5,797 nt of DNA from Salaquimonas sp. (GCA_024639745.1 JAHEHW010000132.1:1-5797); one strand, 5' to 3'; shown: positions 1 to 5,637, counted from the first letter of the stretch. Translations and numbers: made by a program. Notes: generated by a model from the sequence alone, not told the origin.

Positions 1-246
1 GACCACACCAGACCGCTTGATGTTGAGCACGTCGGACAGCTGCGTCTGAGAAATGCCCGGACTGCCCATGATCACCGCGAGCGCCGAGAAAGTGCCGATC
101 CGCAAATCGAACGGAGCGAGGGTTTGCGCCATGTCTTCTTGTACCTGCATGTAGGTGCGCTTCATGTTGTAACCTATGAATTGGCGCAGCAGCATGTCGG
201 TTTGCTTCGGGCTTTCTGTTTGAGTGTTTTCGAGTTTGTTCTTCAT
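1..246 (-). CDS. MarR-family transcriptional regulator (partial, N-terminal 82 residues)
   Basis: This gene starts at ATG 246-244 and runs off the left edge, so only the N-terminal 82 residues are visible. After a polar leader (about residues 1-17) comes a helical segment (about 18-45), then LRIGTFSALAVI and ISQTQLSDVLNIKRSGVV (about 65-82). This matches the MarR winged helix: a first DNA-binding helix, then the turn and the recognition helix. MarR proteins are dimeric repressors, often of degradation operons, released by phenolic or acyl-CoA ligands. An AAAGG-like ribosome-binding site lies a few bases upstream. The gene begins 12 nt after the TRAP large-permease stop, so it is probably the last or a late gene of the same operon. 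By inference it controls that operon, perhaps through the inverted repeat at 4806-4836. The ligand cannot be predicted. Family call is fairly sure. Confidence 0.85.
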   Translation of the reverse strand, partial: MKNKLENTQTESPKQTDMLLRQFIGYNMKRTYMQVQEDMAQTLAPFDLRIGTFSALAVIMGSPGISQTQLSDVLNIKRSGVV

Positions 247-258
247 TTCATGCCTTTC

Positions 259-1581
259 TCAGCCGGCCACCAAATCCACGAGCCAGTAACTCAGCGCCGG
301 GAAGCTGATCAGGATCGCAATGCGTGTGAATTCTGCGGCGATAAAGGGCACGGTGCCGCGAAAGATCTGGATCATGGGAATGTCCTTTGCCATAGCCGAG
401 ATCACGAAGAGGTTCATCCCCACCGGCGGCGTTATCAGGCCCATCTCTACTACAACGAGCGAGATGATCCCGAACCACATCGCCTGCTGTTCCGGCATGA
501 GGCCAAAATCGAGTGCCATGATCGTCGGGAAGAAGACCGGCACCGTCAGCAGGATCATCGACAGGCTGTCCATCAGGCACCCCATGACAAGGTAGAAGGC
601 GACCATAGCGAGTAGAACCATCATCGGCGGGATGTCGGATGCGCCAAAGTAGCTTGCGACCTCCGCGGGCATCCGGCTCAGTGCCAGCGCCACATTGAAA
701 AGATCCGCGCCGAACACGATTGCAAAGATCATCGCAGTCGAACCGGCGGTTGCGATCAGGCTTTCGATGATGGCCTTTACCGTGAGCCCGCCTTTGAGAA
801 CGCCCAGCACAAGTGTCAGCACAACGCCGACCGCAGCACCCTGGGCGGGGGTGAAGAAGCCCCCGTAGATGCCGCCGAGGACGACTACGAATATGATGAC
901 GACGTGCCAGATCTCTGCAAGGGAGCGCATACGCTGACCGAAATCCGACTTTTCACTGACCGGACCTTCATCTGGAAAAAGCCGAACATAGACTGAGATC
1001 GCTATCAGAAAGCCGATAACGGCAAGGATACCGGGCACTGTGGCAGCGAGGAAAAGCTTGACGATGTTTTGCTCTGTAATCAGCGCATAGATAATGAGCA
1101 CTACTGACGGCGGGATAAGAATACCGAGCGTGCCGCCCGCAGCCAAGGCGCCTGAGGAAAGCGCACCGGAAAACCCGTGCTTGCGCATTTCCGGCATGGC
1201 GACGCGCGTCATGGTCGAAGCGGTGGCCAGAGAGGAGCCGGAAATCGATCCGAACATTGCGCAGCCTGCCACTGCAGCCATAGCAAGCCCACCGCGCAAG
1301 TGGCCGATCCAGGCTTTCGCTGCTGAGAAGATCGAGGCGGAGATGCCCGAATTCGTCGCCAGGTGCCCCATCAGAATGAACAGCGGCACAACGGCGAAGT
1401 CGTAGGACATGAACTTGTCCACCCAGGCCGTGCTCAGATAGGCCATCAGACCGGCGGTTGAACTGAGCAGCATGTAGCCAATCGCGCCGACCAGACCCAT
1501 CGCCAAAGCAATAGGCATCCGGATAAAGATGAGAATAAACAGCGCGATGATGAGGAGGACGGCAATTACAGAGGGAGTCAT
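259..1581 (-). CDS. TRAP transporter large permease subunit (DctM family)
   Basis: A 440-residue, very hydrophobic inner-membrane protein of the usual length for the DctM large subunit. This subunit forms the Na+-coupled transport pathway of tripartite ATP-independent periplasmic transporters. The N-terminus is a membrane helix (about 4-20). Family signatures are visible in order: FGSISGSSLATASTM (110-124), GTLGILIPPSVVLI (150-163), GCLMDSLSMILLTVPVFFP (334-352) and GLITPPVGMNLFV (381-393). These are the paired glycine/proline-rich stretches typical of this ion-transporter fold. The start is ATG 1581-1579, overlapping the DctQ stop as ATGA, with GGGGAG upstream inside dctQ. The frame stays open farther upstream to 2049, but that part lies over dctQ and is not membrane-protein-like, so it is not coding in this frame. 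The substrate is set by the binding protein and is unknown. Confidence 0.95.
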   Translation of the reverse strand: MTPSVIAVLLIIALFILIFIRMPIALAMGLVGAIGYMLLSSTAGLMAYLSTAWVDKFMSYDFAVVPLFILMGHLATNSGISASIFSAAKAWIGHLRGGLAMAAVAGCAMFGSISGSSLATASTMTRVAMPEMRKHGFSGALSSGALAAGGTLGILIPPSVVLIIYALITEQNIVKLFLAATVPGILAVIGFLIAISVYVRLFPDEGPVSEKSDFGQRMRSLAEIWHVVIIFVVVLGGIYGGFFTPAQGAAVGVVLTLVLGVLKGGLTVKAIIESLIATAGSTAMIFAIVFGADLFNVALALSRMPAEVASYFGASDIPPMMVLLAMVAFYLVMGCLMDSLSMILLTVPVFFPTIMALDFGLMPEQQAMWFGIISLVVVEMGLITPPVGMNLFVISAMAKDIPMIQIFRGTVPFIAAEFTRIAILISFPALSYWLVDLVAG

Positions 1582-2120
1582 ACTTCTTCTCCCCGGTTCA
1601 CGGTCTCGGGTCGCAAGTGCGCAGCAACCATGTAGAAAGCAATAATCGCCGAAAGACCTGTGCCCAGAACGGCCGGGACATAGACCCACCAGACCGGCGC
1701 ACGCAGCAACATGGTTTGATCCCCGTAACCGTGTAGTTCGATCATTCCGTTGAACAGCCGCCAGCAGAGCAGCGCCCAGGCCATGCCAAAGACGGCCGTC
1801 CAGGATGCGTCGACCAACCGATTTGTGGAAACCGGAAGCCAGCCGGTGAAGACGTCCACCATGACGTGGCCTTTGGTCAGCTGGCACAGGGGAAGAAAGA
1901 GCGATGCACAGGCGGCGCAGGCCAATTCGACCAGTTCGAACTCTCCGCGAAAGGCACCGAAACCAAGCGTACTGCTGACCACCGAATAGGTAACGATCAG
2001 GGCTGAACCGAAAATGATAAACCCGCCCAGCCCGGCAAGAGCCGTGCAAAGGGTATGAATGGTCCGATGCAGGGGGGAGTTACCCCCCTGCCGGCCTGGA
2101 TCGAAGACCTGTTCGGACAT
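1578..2120 (-). CDS. TRAP transporter small permease subunit (DctQ family)
   Basis: A 180-residue inner-membrane protein of the usual DctQ size with four predicted membrane helices at about 24-48, 62-81, 104-123 and 142-165. Between helices 2 and 3 is TKGHVMVDVF (82-91), matching the short K-GH--VD element common in DctQ proteins. DctQ pairs with DctM to make the membrane unit that receives substrate from the periplasmic binding protein. The start ATG 2120-2118 is only 3 nt after the dctP stop and has no convincing ribosome-binding site of its own, so translation is probably coupled to dctP. The stop overlaps the dctM start by 4 nt. Codons 10-18 form an exceptionally stable hairpin (2069-2091), listed separately. 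The gene is intact. Confidence 0.93.
   Translation of the reverse strand: MSEQVFDPGRQGGNSPLHRTIHTLCTALAGLGGFIIFGSALIVTYSVVSSTLGFGAFRGEFELVELACAACASLFLPLCQLTKGHVMVDVFTGWLPVSTNRLVDASWTAVFGMAWALLCWRLFNGMIELHGYGDQTMLLRAPVWWVYVPAVLGTGLSAIIAFYMVAAHLRPETVNRGEEV
2069..2091 (-). other. Strong intragenic hairpin at the 5' end of dctQ
   Basis: On the transcribed strand, GCAGGGGGG, a TAACT loop and CCCCCCTGC form a perfect 9-bp stem containing six consecutive G:C pairs. It covers codons 10-18 of dctQ and starts 32 nt beyond the dctP stop codon. The following bases (ATCGGACC) contain no T-run, so it does not look like a classical intrinsic terminator. By inference it could act as a 3' stability element for a processed dctP message, or slow ribosomes or polymerase. 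Either would keep the binding protein in excess of the permease. Coincidence with coding constraint (Gly-Gly-Asn-Ser-Pro) is also possible. Confidence 0.55.
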
Positions 2121-2123
2121 GGC

Positions 2124-3164
2124 TCAGCCCGCGTCGAGCAGTTCGTTGGCCCGCGCCATGATGGCCGCGCCGTCTTTGCCTGCGGCGTTGAGCTTTTCGA
2201 TCCACGCTTCGTGCACGGGTTTTGCGGCCTCGCGCCAGATGGCGATCTCTTCGGCTGGAATTTCCACGATCTCGTTGCCTTGTTTTTCGACAACGGACTT
2301 GCCGAAGGCTTCGAATTCATCGAACTGCTTGCCAATGCGCTGCGAGAGTGCAGGGCCCGACGCTGCGTCGATGACGCCCTTCAGATCGTCTGACAACCCG
2401 TCGTATTTGGCCTGGTTCATGACCAACGCAAAGGTGTTGGCATAGAGCCCGCGCGCGCCTGCGGCTGGTTGCGAGCTGAACGAGGTCAGTTCTTGCAGTT
2501 TGAAGGCAGGAACCACTTCATAGGGCAGGCAGCAGCCGTCAATCACACCGTTGGACAGGCCAACGACCATGTCCGTGACCGGGAAGAAAACCACCTCGGC
2601 CCCCAGTGCCGTTAGCATCTCGCCCGTTGCCTGGTTGGGCGCGCGCAGCTTCAGGCCTTCGAGATCGGCTTGCTTGGTCACCGGCGCGTCGCGGGTATGA
2701 AGCTTGCCGCCGTCATGAGTGTGGAAGGCAAGCGGCTTCATTCCGCGATATTCGCCTTCGCCGAATTCATCCATCAGTTTATGCATCGCGACGGAGGTTT
2801 TTTCGGCGTTGGTGACCATGAACGGGTTCGACATGGTCTCGGCGACCGGGAAACGGTCTGGCGTATAAACCGGCAGCGTCCAGGCGATGTCGCAAATGCC
2901 CTGACGGGTCTGGTCGGCCAGTTGCGGTGGTTTCCCACCGAGTTGCATTGACGGAAAGATCTGCACTTCGATCGTACCGCCTGACGCCTCGGCCAGTTCC
3001 GCCGCCCAAGGCTCGAAGAACCGGGAATGCATCGGCGCCACGGCCGGCAAAAAGTGGTGCAAGCGCAGCGTGACTTCGGCTGCGTTTGCTCGGCTCAGCA
3101 GAGCCGGAGTCGCGAGTGCAGCCCCCATCGTCGCGAGTGCGGAACGGCGTGTAAACGTGGTCAT
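2124..3164 (-). CDS. TRAP transporter substrate-binding protein (DctP family)
   Basis: A 346-residue periplasmic solute-binding protein, normal length for the DctP family. Residues 1-28 look like an export signal: FTRRSALATMG carries two arginines before a hydrophobic stretch and a cleavage-like ANA-AE at about 26-30, suggesting Tat or possibly Sec export. The mature part begins with VTLRLHHFLP and has the family pattern of an early GTIEVQIFPSMQLGG (63-77), a PDRFPVAE-x-MSNPFM segment (102-116) and LEGLKLRAPN (168-177). Arg174 sits where DctP proteins usually have the arginine that binds the substrate carboxylate. The start ATG follows GGGAGGA (3171-3177) with a 6-nt gap. The gene lies 46 bp after the hydratase and directly before dctQ. 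The ligand is probably an organic acid. The acyl-CoA enzymes upstream suggest an aliphatic, alicyclic or aromatic monocarboxylate rather than a C4-dicarboxylate, but this is inference. Confidence 0.95.
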   Translation of the reverse strand: MTTFTRRSALATMGAALATPALLSRANAAEVTLRLHHFLPAVAPMHSRFFEPWAAELAEASGGTIEVQIFPSMQLGGKPPQLADQTRQGICDIAWTLPVYTPDRFPVAETMSNPFMVTNAEKTSVAMHKLMDEFGEGEYRGMKPLAFHTHDGGKLHTRDAPVTKQADLEGLKLRAPNQATGEMLTALGAEVVFFPVTDMVVGLSNGVIDGCCLPYEVVPAFKLQELTSFSSQPAAGARGLYANTFALVMNQAKYDGLSDDLKGVIDAASGPALSQRIGKQFDEFEAFGKSVVEKQGNEIVEIPAEEIAIWREAAKPVHEAWIEKLNAAGKDGAAIMARANELLDAG

Positions 3165-3170
3165 TTCGGA

Positions 3171-3177
3171 TCCTCCC
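3171..3177 (-). promoter_or_regulatory. Ribosome-binding site of the DctP-family gene
   Basis: GGGAGGA on the minus strand lies 6 nt before the ATG at 3164. It is one of the strongest Shine-Dalgarno matches in the window, in contrast to the following dctQ gene, which has none that is clear. This fits high expression of the binding protein relative to the permease subunits. Confidence 0.7.
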
Positions 3178-3210
3178 TTGAAACTGACCTGGGTGATTTT
3201 CCAATGCGCT

Positions 3211-3999
3211 TCAGCGAAACTTGGGCGGGCGCTTTTCCAAAAATGCTTTCAAGCCCTCTTCGGCATCCGCGCTCGTTTGTGATACGGCGGCCGCGAGGCT
3301 TTCGGTAAAGAGCCCGTCGCTGCGGGGCATGTCCGATATCCGGCTGATTGCCTGGATCATCATAAAGTTTGAAAGCTGCGCATTTTTTGCAATCTTCAGT
3401 GCGAGTTTTTTCGCCAGTTCCAGTGCCTCGCCTTCTCCGACGGAATAATGCGTCAGACCCAGAGCCAGTCCCTCGTCAGCGTTGTATTTGCGGCCTGTGA
3501 GCATCATCTCGCACATCCTGTCCGCTCCCAGAATGCGGCCGATACGGACGCTGGCGCCGCCACCGACGTAGATGCCGCGCCGTCCTTCAGGCAGTTGAAA
3601 AATCGTAGACGGCTCGGCGATACGCACATGGGTCGAAGCTGCAAGTTCAAGCCCACCACCGATCACCGCGCCGAACATTGCGGATACCACCGGCAACCCG
3701 CTGAATTGAATCGCATCCATCACCCGATGCCAGTTACGAGAATGCCTCATTGTTCCTTCGGCGTCGCGCGCAACGTGTTCGCTAAGATCTAGTCCAGAAC
3801 AGAAGTGCCCGGCAGTCCCGGTCAACACGACGGCGCGAAGGCCTTCTGACGGTTTGCTGAAAAAGGCGTCCAGCGCATCCAGCAGTTCATCGCACATGGC
3901 GTTGCGTTTGTTGGGCCGGTTCATGGTCAGAATGGCCAATGGCCCTTCGATCTCGACGGTCAACATCTCTTCATGCTTCAACGGCTGGGATTGGGACAC
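3211..3999 (-). CDS. Enoyl-CoA hydratase/isomerase family protein (crotonase fold)
   Basis: A soluble crotonase-family enzyme, 262 residues from the chosen start. The family hydrates enoyl-CoA to 3-hydroxyacyl-CoA, and some members isomerise or cleave. Visible motifs are LAILTMNRPNKRNAM (21-35), the oxyanion-hole segment GHFCSGLDL (64-72), AVIGGGLELA (111-120) and FQLPEGRRGIYVGGGAS (134-150). Glu118 and Glu138 align with the two catalytic glutamates of classical hydratases (Glu144 and Glu164 in the rat enzyme, also 20 apart), so true hydratase activity is plausible. The C-terminus ends in the usual GLKAFLEKRPPKF. The start is GTG 3999-3997, because GAGGAA (4007-4012) sits 7 nt before it. An in-frame GTG at 4014, overlapping the preceding stop, would add five residues but has no visible ribosome-binding site. 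The product of the reaction could feed the adjacent dehydrogenase. Acyl specificity is unknown. Confidence 0.93.
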   Translation of the reverse strand: MSQSQPLKHEEMLTVEIEGPLAILTMNRPNKRNAMCDELLDALDAFFSKPSEGLRAVVLTGTAGHFCSGLDLSEHVARDAEGTMRHSRNWHRVMDAIQFSGLPVVSAMFGAVIGGGLELAASTHVRIAEPSTIFQLPEGRRGIYVGGGASVRIGRILGADRMCEMMLTGRKYNADEGLALGLTHYSVGEGEALELAKKLALKIAKNAQLSNFMMIQAISRISDMPRSDGLFTESLAAAVSQTSADAEEGLKAFLEKRPPKFR

Positions 4000-4006
4000 G
4001 GGTAAA

Positions 4007-4012
4007 TTCCTC
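4007..4012 (-). promoter_or_regulatory. Ribosome-binding site that decides the hydratase start
   Basis: GAGGAA on the minus strand overlaps the dehydrogenase stop codon (4011-4013, read as TGAGGAA) and lies 7 nt before GTG 3999. This makes the downstream GTG a better start than GTG 4014, and implies that translation of the hydratase is coupled to termination of the dehydrogenase. Confidence 0.6.
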
Positions 4013-4775
4013 ACTTGATAGGCATGCGGGCGGCGGCATCGAGACGGATCACCGTCCCGTTCAGCATCGGGTTTTCGACAATGCTCTGGACGAGCAGCGC
4101 GTACTCGTCGGCATGACCCATCCTAGATGGAAACGGGACGTTTTTGAGAATATCAGCGCGGATGTCGTCCGGCAGGCCAGCGCTCATCGAGGTCTCAAAA
4201 AGCCCGGGCGCTATGGTCATGACTCGTATGCCAAACTTCGCCAGTTCGCGTGCGGCAGGAAGGGTCAGGGAGGCAACGCCGCCTTTGGACGCCGAATAGG
4301 CCGCCTGTCCGATCTGGCCGTCCTCATAGGCAACAGAAGCCGTATTGACGATCAGTCCGCGCGTGCCGTCTTCATCCAACACCTCGGCGGCCGCCATTGC
4401 GCGCGCGGCTATGTTCATCACGGTATAGGTGCCGAGCAGATTGACCCGCAGCGTGCGCTCGAAGGCATCGATGGTCAGACTGCCATCGCGCGGTAGAATG
4501 CGGCTTGCGGTTCCTATGCCCGCGCAGGAGACAACAACCCGCGCTGCGCCCATCTCTTCGCCTATCCTTGCGAAAGCAGCCTCTACAGCTGCCTGATCGG
4601 AAACATCAGCTGCCAGAGCAAGTCCACCGATCTCCTGCGCCGTTGCTGCTGCGCTTTCTTTCGTGAGATCGATACACGCTACTTTGGCGCCGCGGGCTGC
4701 GAGATGCCGAGCCGTGGCGGCTCCGAGGCCGCTTCCTGCGCCTGTCACCGCAGCCGTCTGTCCCGATAGAATCAT
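4011..4775 (-). CDS. Short-chain dehydrogenase, HSD10-like 3-hydroxyacyl-CoA dehydrogenase (type II)
   Basis: A 254-residue classical short-chain dehydrogenase. It has the Rossmann motif TGAGSGLG (11-18) and Asp36 at the end of strand 2, which favours NAD(H). The active site is Asn112, Ser147, Tyr160 and Lys164. The stretches NTASVA, GQIGQAAYSASKGG, IRVMTIAPGLFET, NVPFPSRMG and ENPMLNGTVIRLD closely resemble human HSD17B10 and its bacterial 3-hydroxyacyl-CoA dehydrogenase relatives. The expected reaction is therefore NAD-dependent oxidation of 3-hydroxyacyl-CoA, possibly 2-methyl-branched, to 3-oxoacyl-CoA. This would follow the hydratase encoded next. Two positions differ from HSD10: the NCAG element is SCAG (83-86) and LDGAIRM is LDAAARM (245-251). 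The start ATG has GGGAGGAA (4781-4788) 5 nt upstream. It is the first gene of the operon, preceded by the candidate operator region. Subfamily is likely but the substrate is inferred. Confidence 0.93.
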   Translation of the reverse strand: MILSGQTAAVTGAGSGLGAATARHLAARGAKVACIDLTKESAAATAQEIGGLALAADVSDQAAVEAAFARIGEEMGAARVVVSCAGIGTASRILPRDGSLTIDAFERTLRVNLLGTYTVMNIAARAMAAAEVLDEDGTRGLIVNTASVAYEDGQIGQAAYSASKGGVASLTLPAARELAKFGIRVMTIAPGLFETSMSAGLPDDIRADILKNVPFPSRMGHADEYALLVQSIVENPMLNGTVIRLDAAARMPIK

Positions 4776-4795
4776 TTCGTTTCCTCCCAGCCTAT

Positions 4796-4836
4796 TTGTT
4801 AATCAATTTAATTGTTAAGTCAATGAACAATTAAAT
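4796..4836 (-). promoter_or_regulatory. Candidate promoter and repressor operator of the TRAP/acyl-CoA operon
   Basis: ATTTAATTGTT (4806-4816) and its exact reverse complement AACAATTAAAT (4826-4836) form an 11-bp perfect inverted repeat around a 9-nt spacer, with arm centres 20 bp apart. The left arm overlaps a smaller palindrome, CAATT-T-AATTG (4804-4814), and TTGTTAA occurs twice (4796-4802 and 4812-4818). The spacer contains TTGACT on the minus strand (4818-4823), a good -35 box. A weak -10-like TAACAA (4796-4801) lies 16 nt downstream. A dimeric regulator bound here would cover the promoter, and the operon's own MarR protein is the obvious candidate. The repeat is seen directly. Promoter and regulator assignment are inference. 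Confidence 0.5.
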
Positions 4837-4838
4837 AT

Positions 4839-4861
4839 GCGACTTACTTTCGCGACTTACT
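4839..4861. repeat. Tandem direct repeat GCGACTTACT, period 13 bp
   Basis: GCGACTTACT occurs at 4839-4848 and again at 4852-4861, separated by 3 nt. The pair lies just upstream of the candidate -35 box of the operon. Direct repeats in this position can be binding sites of an activator, but the 13-bp period is not a whole number of helical turns, so the role is open. Confidence 0.5.
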
Positions 4862-4981
4862 GGAGTATCTTTCAACCCAAGTCTGAAAAATCTACCGAAA
4901 AACTTTCTGCAGCGTTGAGGTAACGATTTGTTCTACGGCCAACCGAGCCTCAAAGCGAAAAGTGGGCACGCACGAGTCTCC

Positions 4982-5023
4982 GAAAACCAAAATGCTTGCC
5001 TTTGGCAAGGACCAGTCCTGGTC
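4982..5023 (-). terminator. Possible terminator after the dehydratase gene: two adjacent hairpins
   Basis: Reading the minus strand, GACCAG-GA-CTGGTC (5023-5010) is followed directly by CTTGCC-AAA-GGCAAG (5009-4995). Both have perfect 6-bp arms. Next come CATTTTGGTTTTC, two short T-runs. The second stem plus T-rich tail resembles an intrinsic terminator, 81 nt beyond the stop of the dehydratase homologue at 5105. The T tract is interrupted, so its strength is uncertain. Confidence 0.4.
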
Positions 5024-5104
5024 TGCTCATTGTCAAAGTAGCGGCAGGGCGGCGTCAGATGCCCAGTTGCGGAATTTCTGCATACTTCGCAATCAGGCTG
5101 CCGC

Positions 5105-5542
5105 TCACACCTCCGATACGAGGCGTTTGATTTCGTGGATGCCGGCTTGGTAGCCACGAGCGCCGAGCCCGATCATCACGGCTGTCACTACGCCCGACAT
5201 GAGCGACCGATGATACATCTCCTCGCGCTTGTGCACGTTGGAGATGTGAAACTCGATGACCGGTCCCGGAAACATCTTAAGAGCGTCCATGATGGCCATG
5301 GAGTAGAAGGTGAACGCCGCCGGGTTTATCAGAATACCTGCGCCGTCGTCGGCTGCTTCGTGGATCCATTCTACGAGTTCAGACTCGGAGTTGCTTTGAC
5401 GAAAGACCAGCGGCCAGTCGCCAGCGGCGTCCCTGCACATGGCTTCGACCTCGGAAAGGGTCGTGCTGCCGTAGATCTCAGGTTCACGTTTCCCAAGACG
5501 GTTCAAGTTCGGCCCATTCAGGACATATATTGGTTTGGTCAT
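5105..5542 (-). CDS. aroQ: Type II 3-dehydroquinate dehydratase homologue with altered substrate pocket
   Basis: A 145-residue protein of the normal length for type II dehydroquinases, small flavodoxin-like enzymes that form dodecamers and dehydrate 3-dehydroquinate to 3-dehydroshikimate. Family motifs are clear: VLNGPNLNRLGKREPEIYG (7-25), RQSNSESELVEWIHEA (48-63), INPAAF (72-77), EFHISNVHKREE (97-108) and GLGARGY. Catalytic Arg19, Tyr24 and His99 are present, as are Asn73, Asp86 and Glu97. However, the usual THTS segment is TFYS, so the substrate-binding His is Phe79. The usual Arg of REEFR is Tyr110, and the Gly of the E-G-x-L motif is Ser54. It may therefore be a catabolic paralogue with a changed substrate rather than the shikimate-pathway enzyme. 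The ATG follows GGGAG (5549-5553) with a 6-nt gap. It lies 77 bp after the ring-cleavage dioxygenase gene. Family is certain, activity is not. Confidence 0.9.
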   Translation of the reverse strand: MTKPIYVLNGPNLNRLGKREPEIYGSTTLSEVEAMCRDAAGDWPLVFRQSNSESELVEWIHEAADDGAGILINPAAFTFYSMAIMDALKMFPGPVIEFHISNVHKREEMYHRSLMSGVVTAVMIGLGARGYQAGIHEIKRLVSEV

Positions 5543-5593
5543 TATGCACTCCCTTTATCAGCTCTAATAACCATAGAGGCGCGGAAGCTACTC

Positions 5594-5637
5594 GGAATAT
5601 CTTCAGTACGATTAGAATATTATTCTCTGTGGAATAT
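5594..5637. promoter_or_regulatory. GAATAT repeats and AGAATA-T-TATTCT palindrome upstream of the dehydratase gene
   Basis: GAATAT occurs three times, at 5595-5600, 5615-5620 and 5632-5637. Two copies are GGAATAT and the middle one is part of a 13-bp palindrome, AGAATA-T-TATTCT (5614-5626), which overlaps the stop codon of the upstream dioxygenase gene. This AT-rich patch could be a regulator site for the dehydratase homologue. I find no convincing -35/-10 pair, so the gene may instead be co-transcribed with the dioxygenase. The repeats are seen directly and the function is inferred. Confidence 0.35.

Larger units (their letters stand above)
4776..5104. other. Intergenic regulatory region between the operon and the dehydratase homologue
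   Basis: This 329-bp stretch holds no convincing gene on either strand. Short open frames that cross it read into the end of the dehydratase gene in the wrong frame and have no family features. Its left third (about 4791-4870) is much more AT-rich than the coding sequence and contains the operator-like inverted repeat and the tandem direct repeat described separately. Positions 4982-5023 hold two adjacent hairpins. I see nothing further in about 4870-4980 or 5024-5104. Confidence 0.7.

Noticed and set aside
124..615. Plus-strand open frame of 163 codons
   Set aside because: It is antisense to the MarR and large-permease genes and its translation is rich in His/Arg/Asp with no recognisable fold. 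It is a mirror of high-G+C coding sequence.
1582..2049. Open frame extending the large TRAP permease upstream to a 596-residue protein
   Set aside because: This stretch lies entirely over dctQ in another frame, its translation is Arg/Gly/Leu-rich without family motifs, and ATG 1581 has a ribosome-binding site and gives the normal 440-residue length.
2055..2445. Two overlapping plus-strand open frames opposite the dctP/dctQ junction
   Set aside because: Both are antisense to well-supported genes and show no motifs or ribosome-binding sites of note.
3939..4496. Plus-strand open frame of 185 codons
   Set aside because: Antisense to the dehydrogenase and hydratase genes, with a low-complexity charged translation. 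The minus-strand genes have complete catalytic motifs.
4933..5157. Minus-strand open frame of 74 codons reaching into the intergenic region
   Set aside because: Its start lies inside the dehydratase homologue in another frame, it runs through the possible terminator hairpins, and it matches no family I recognise.
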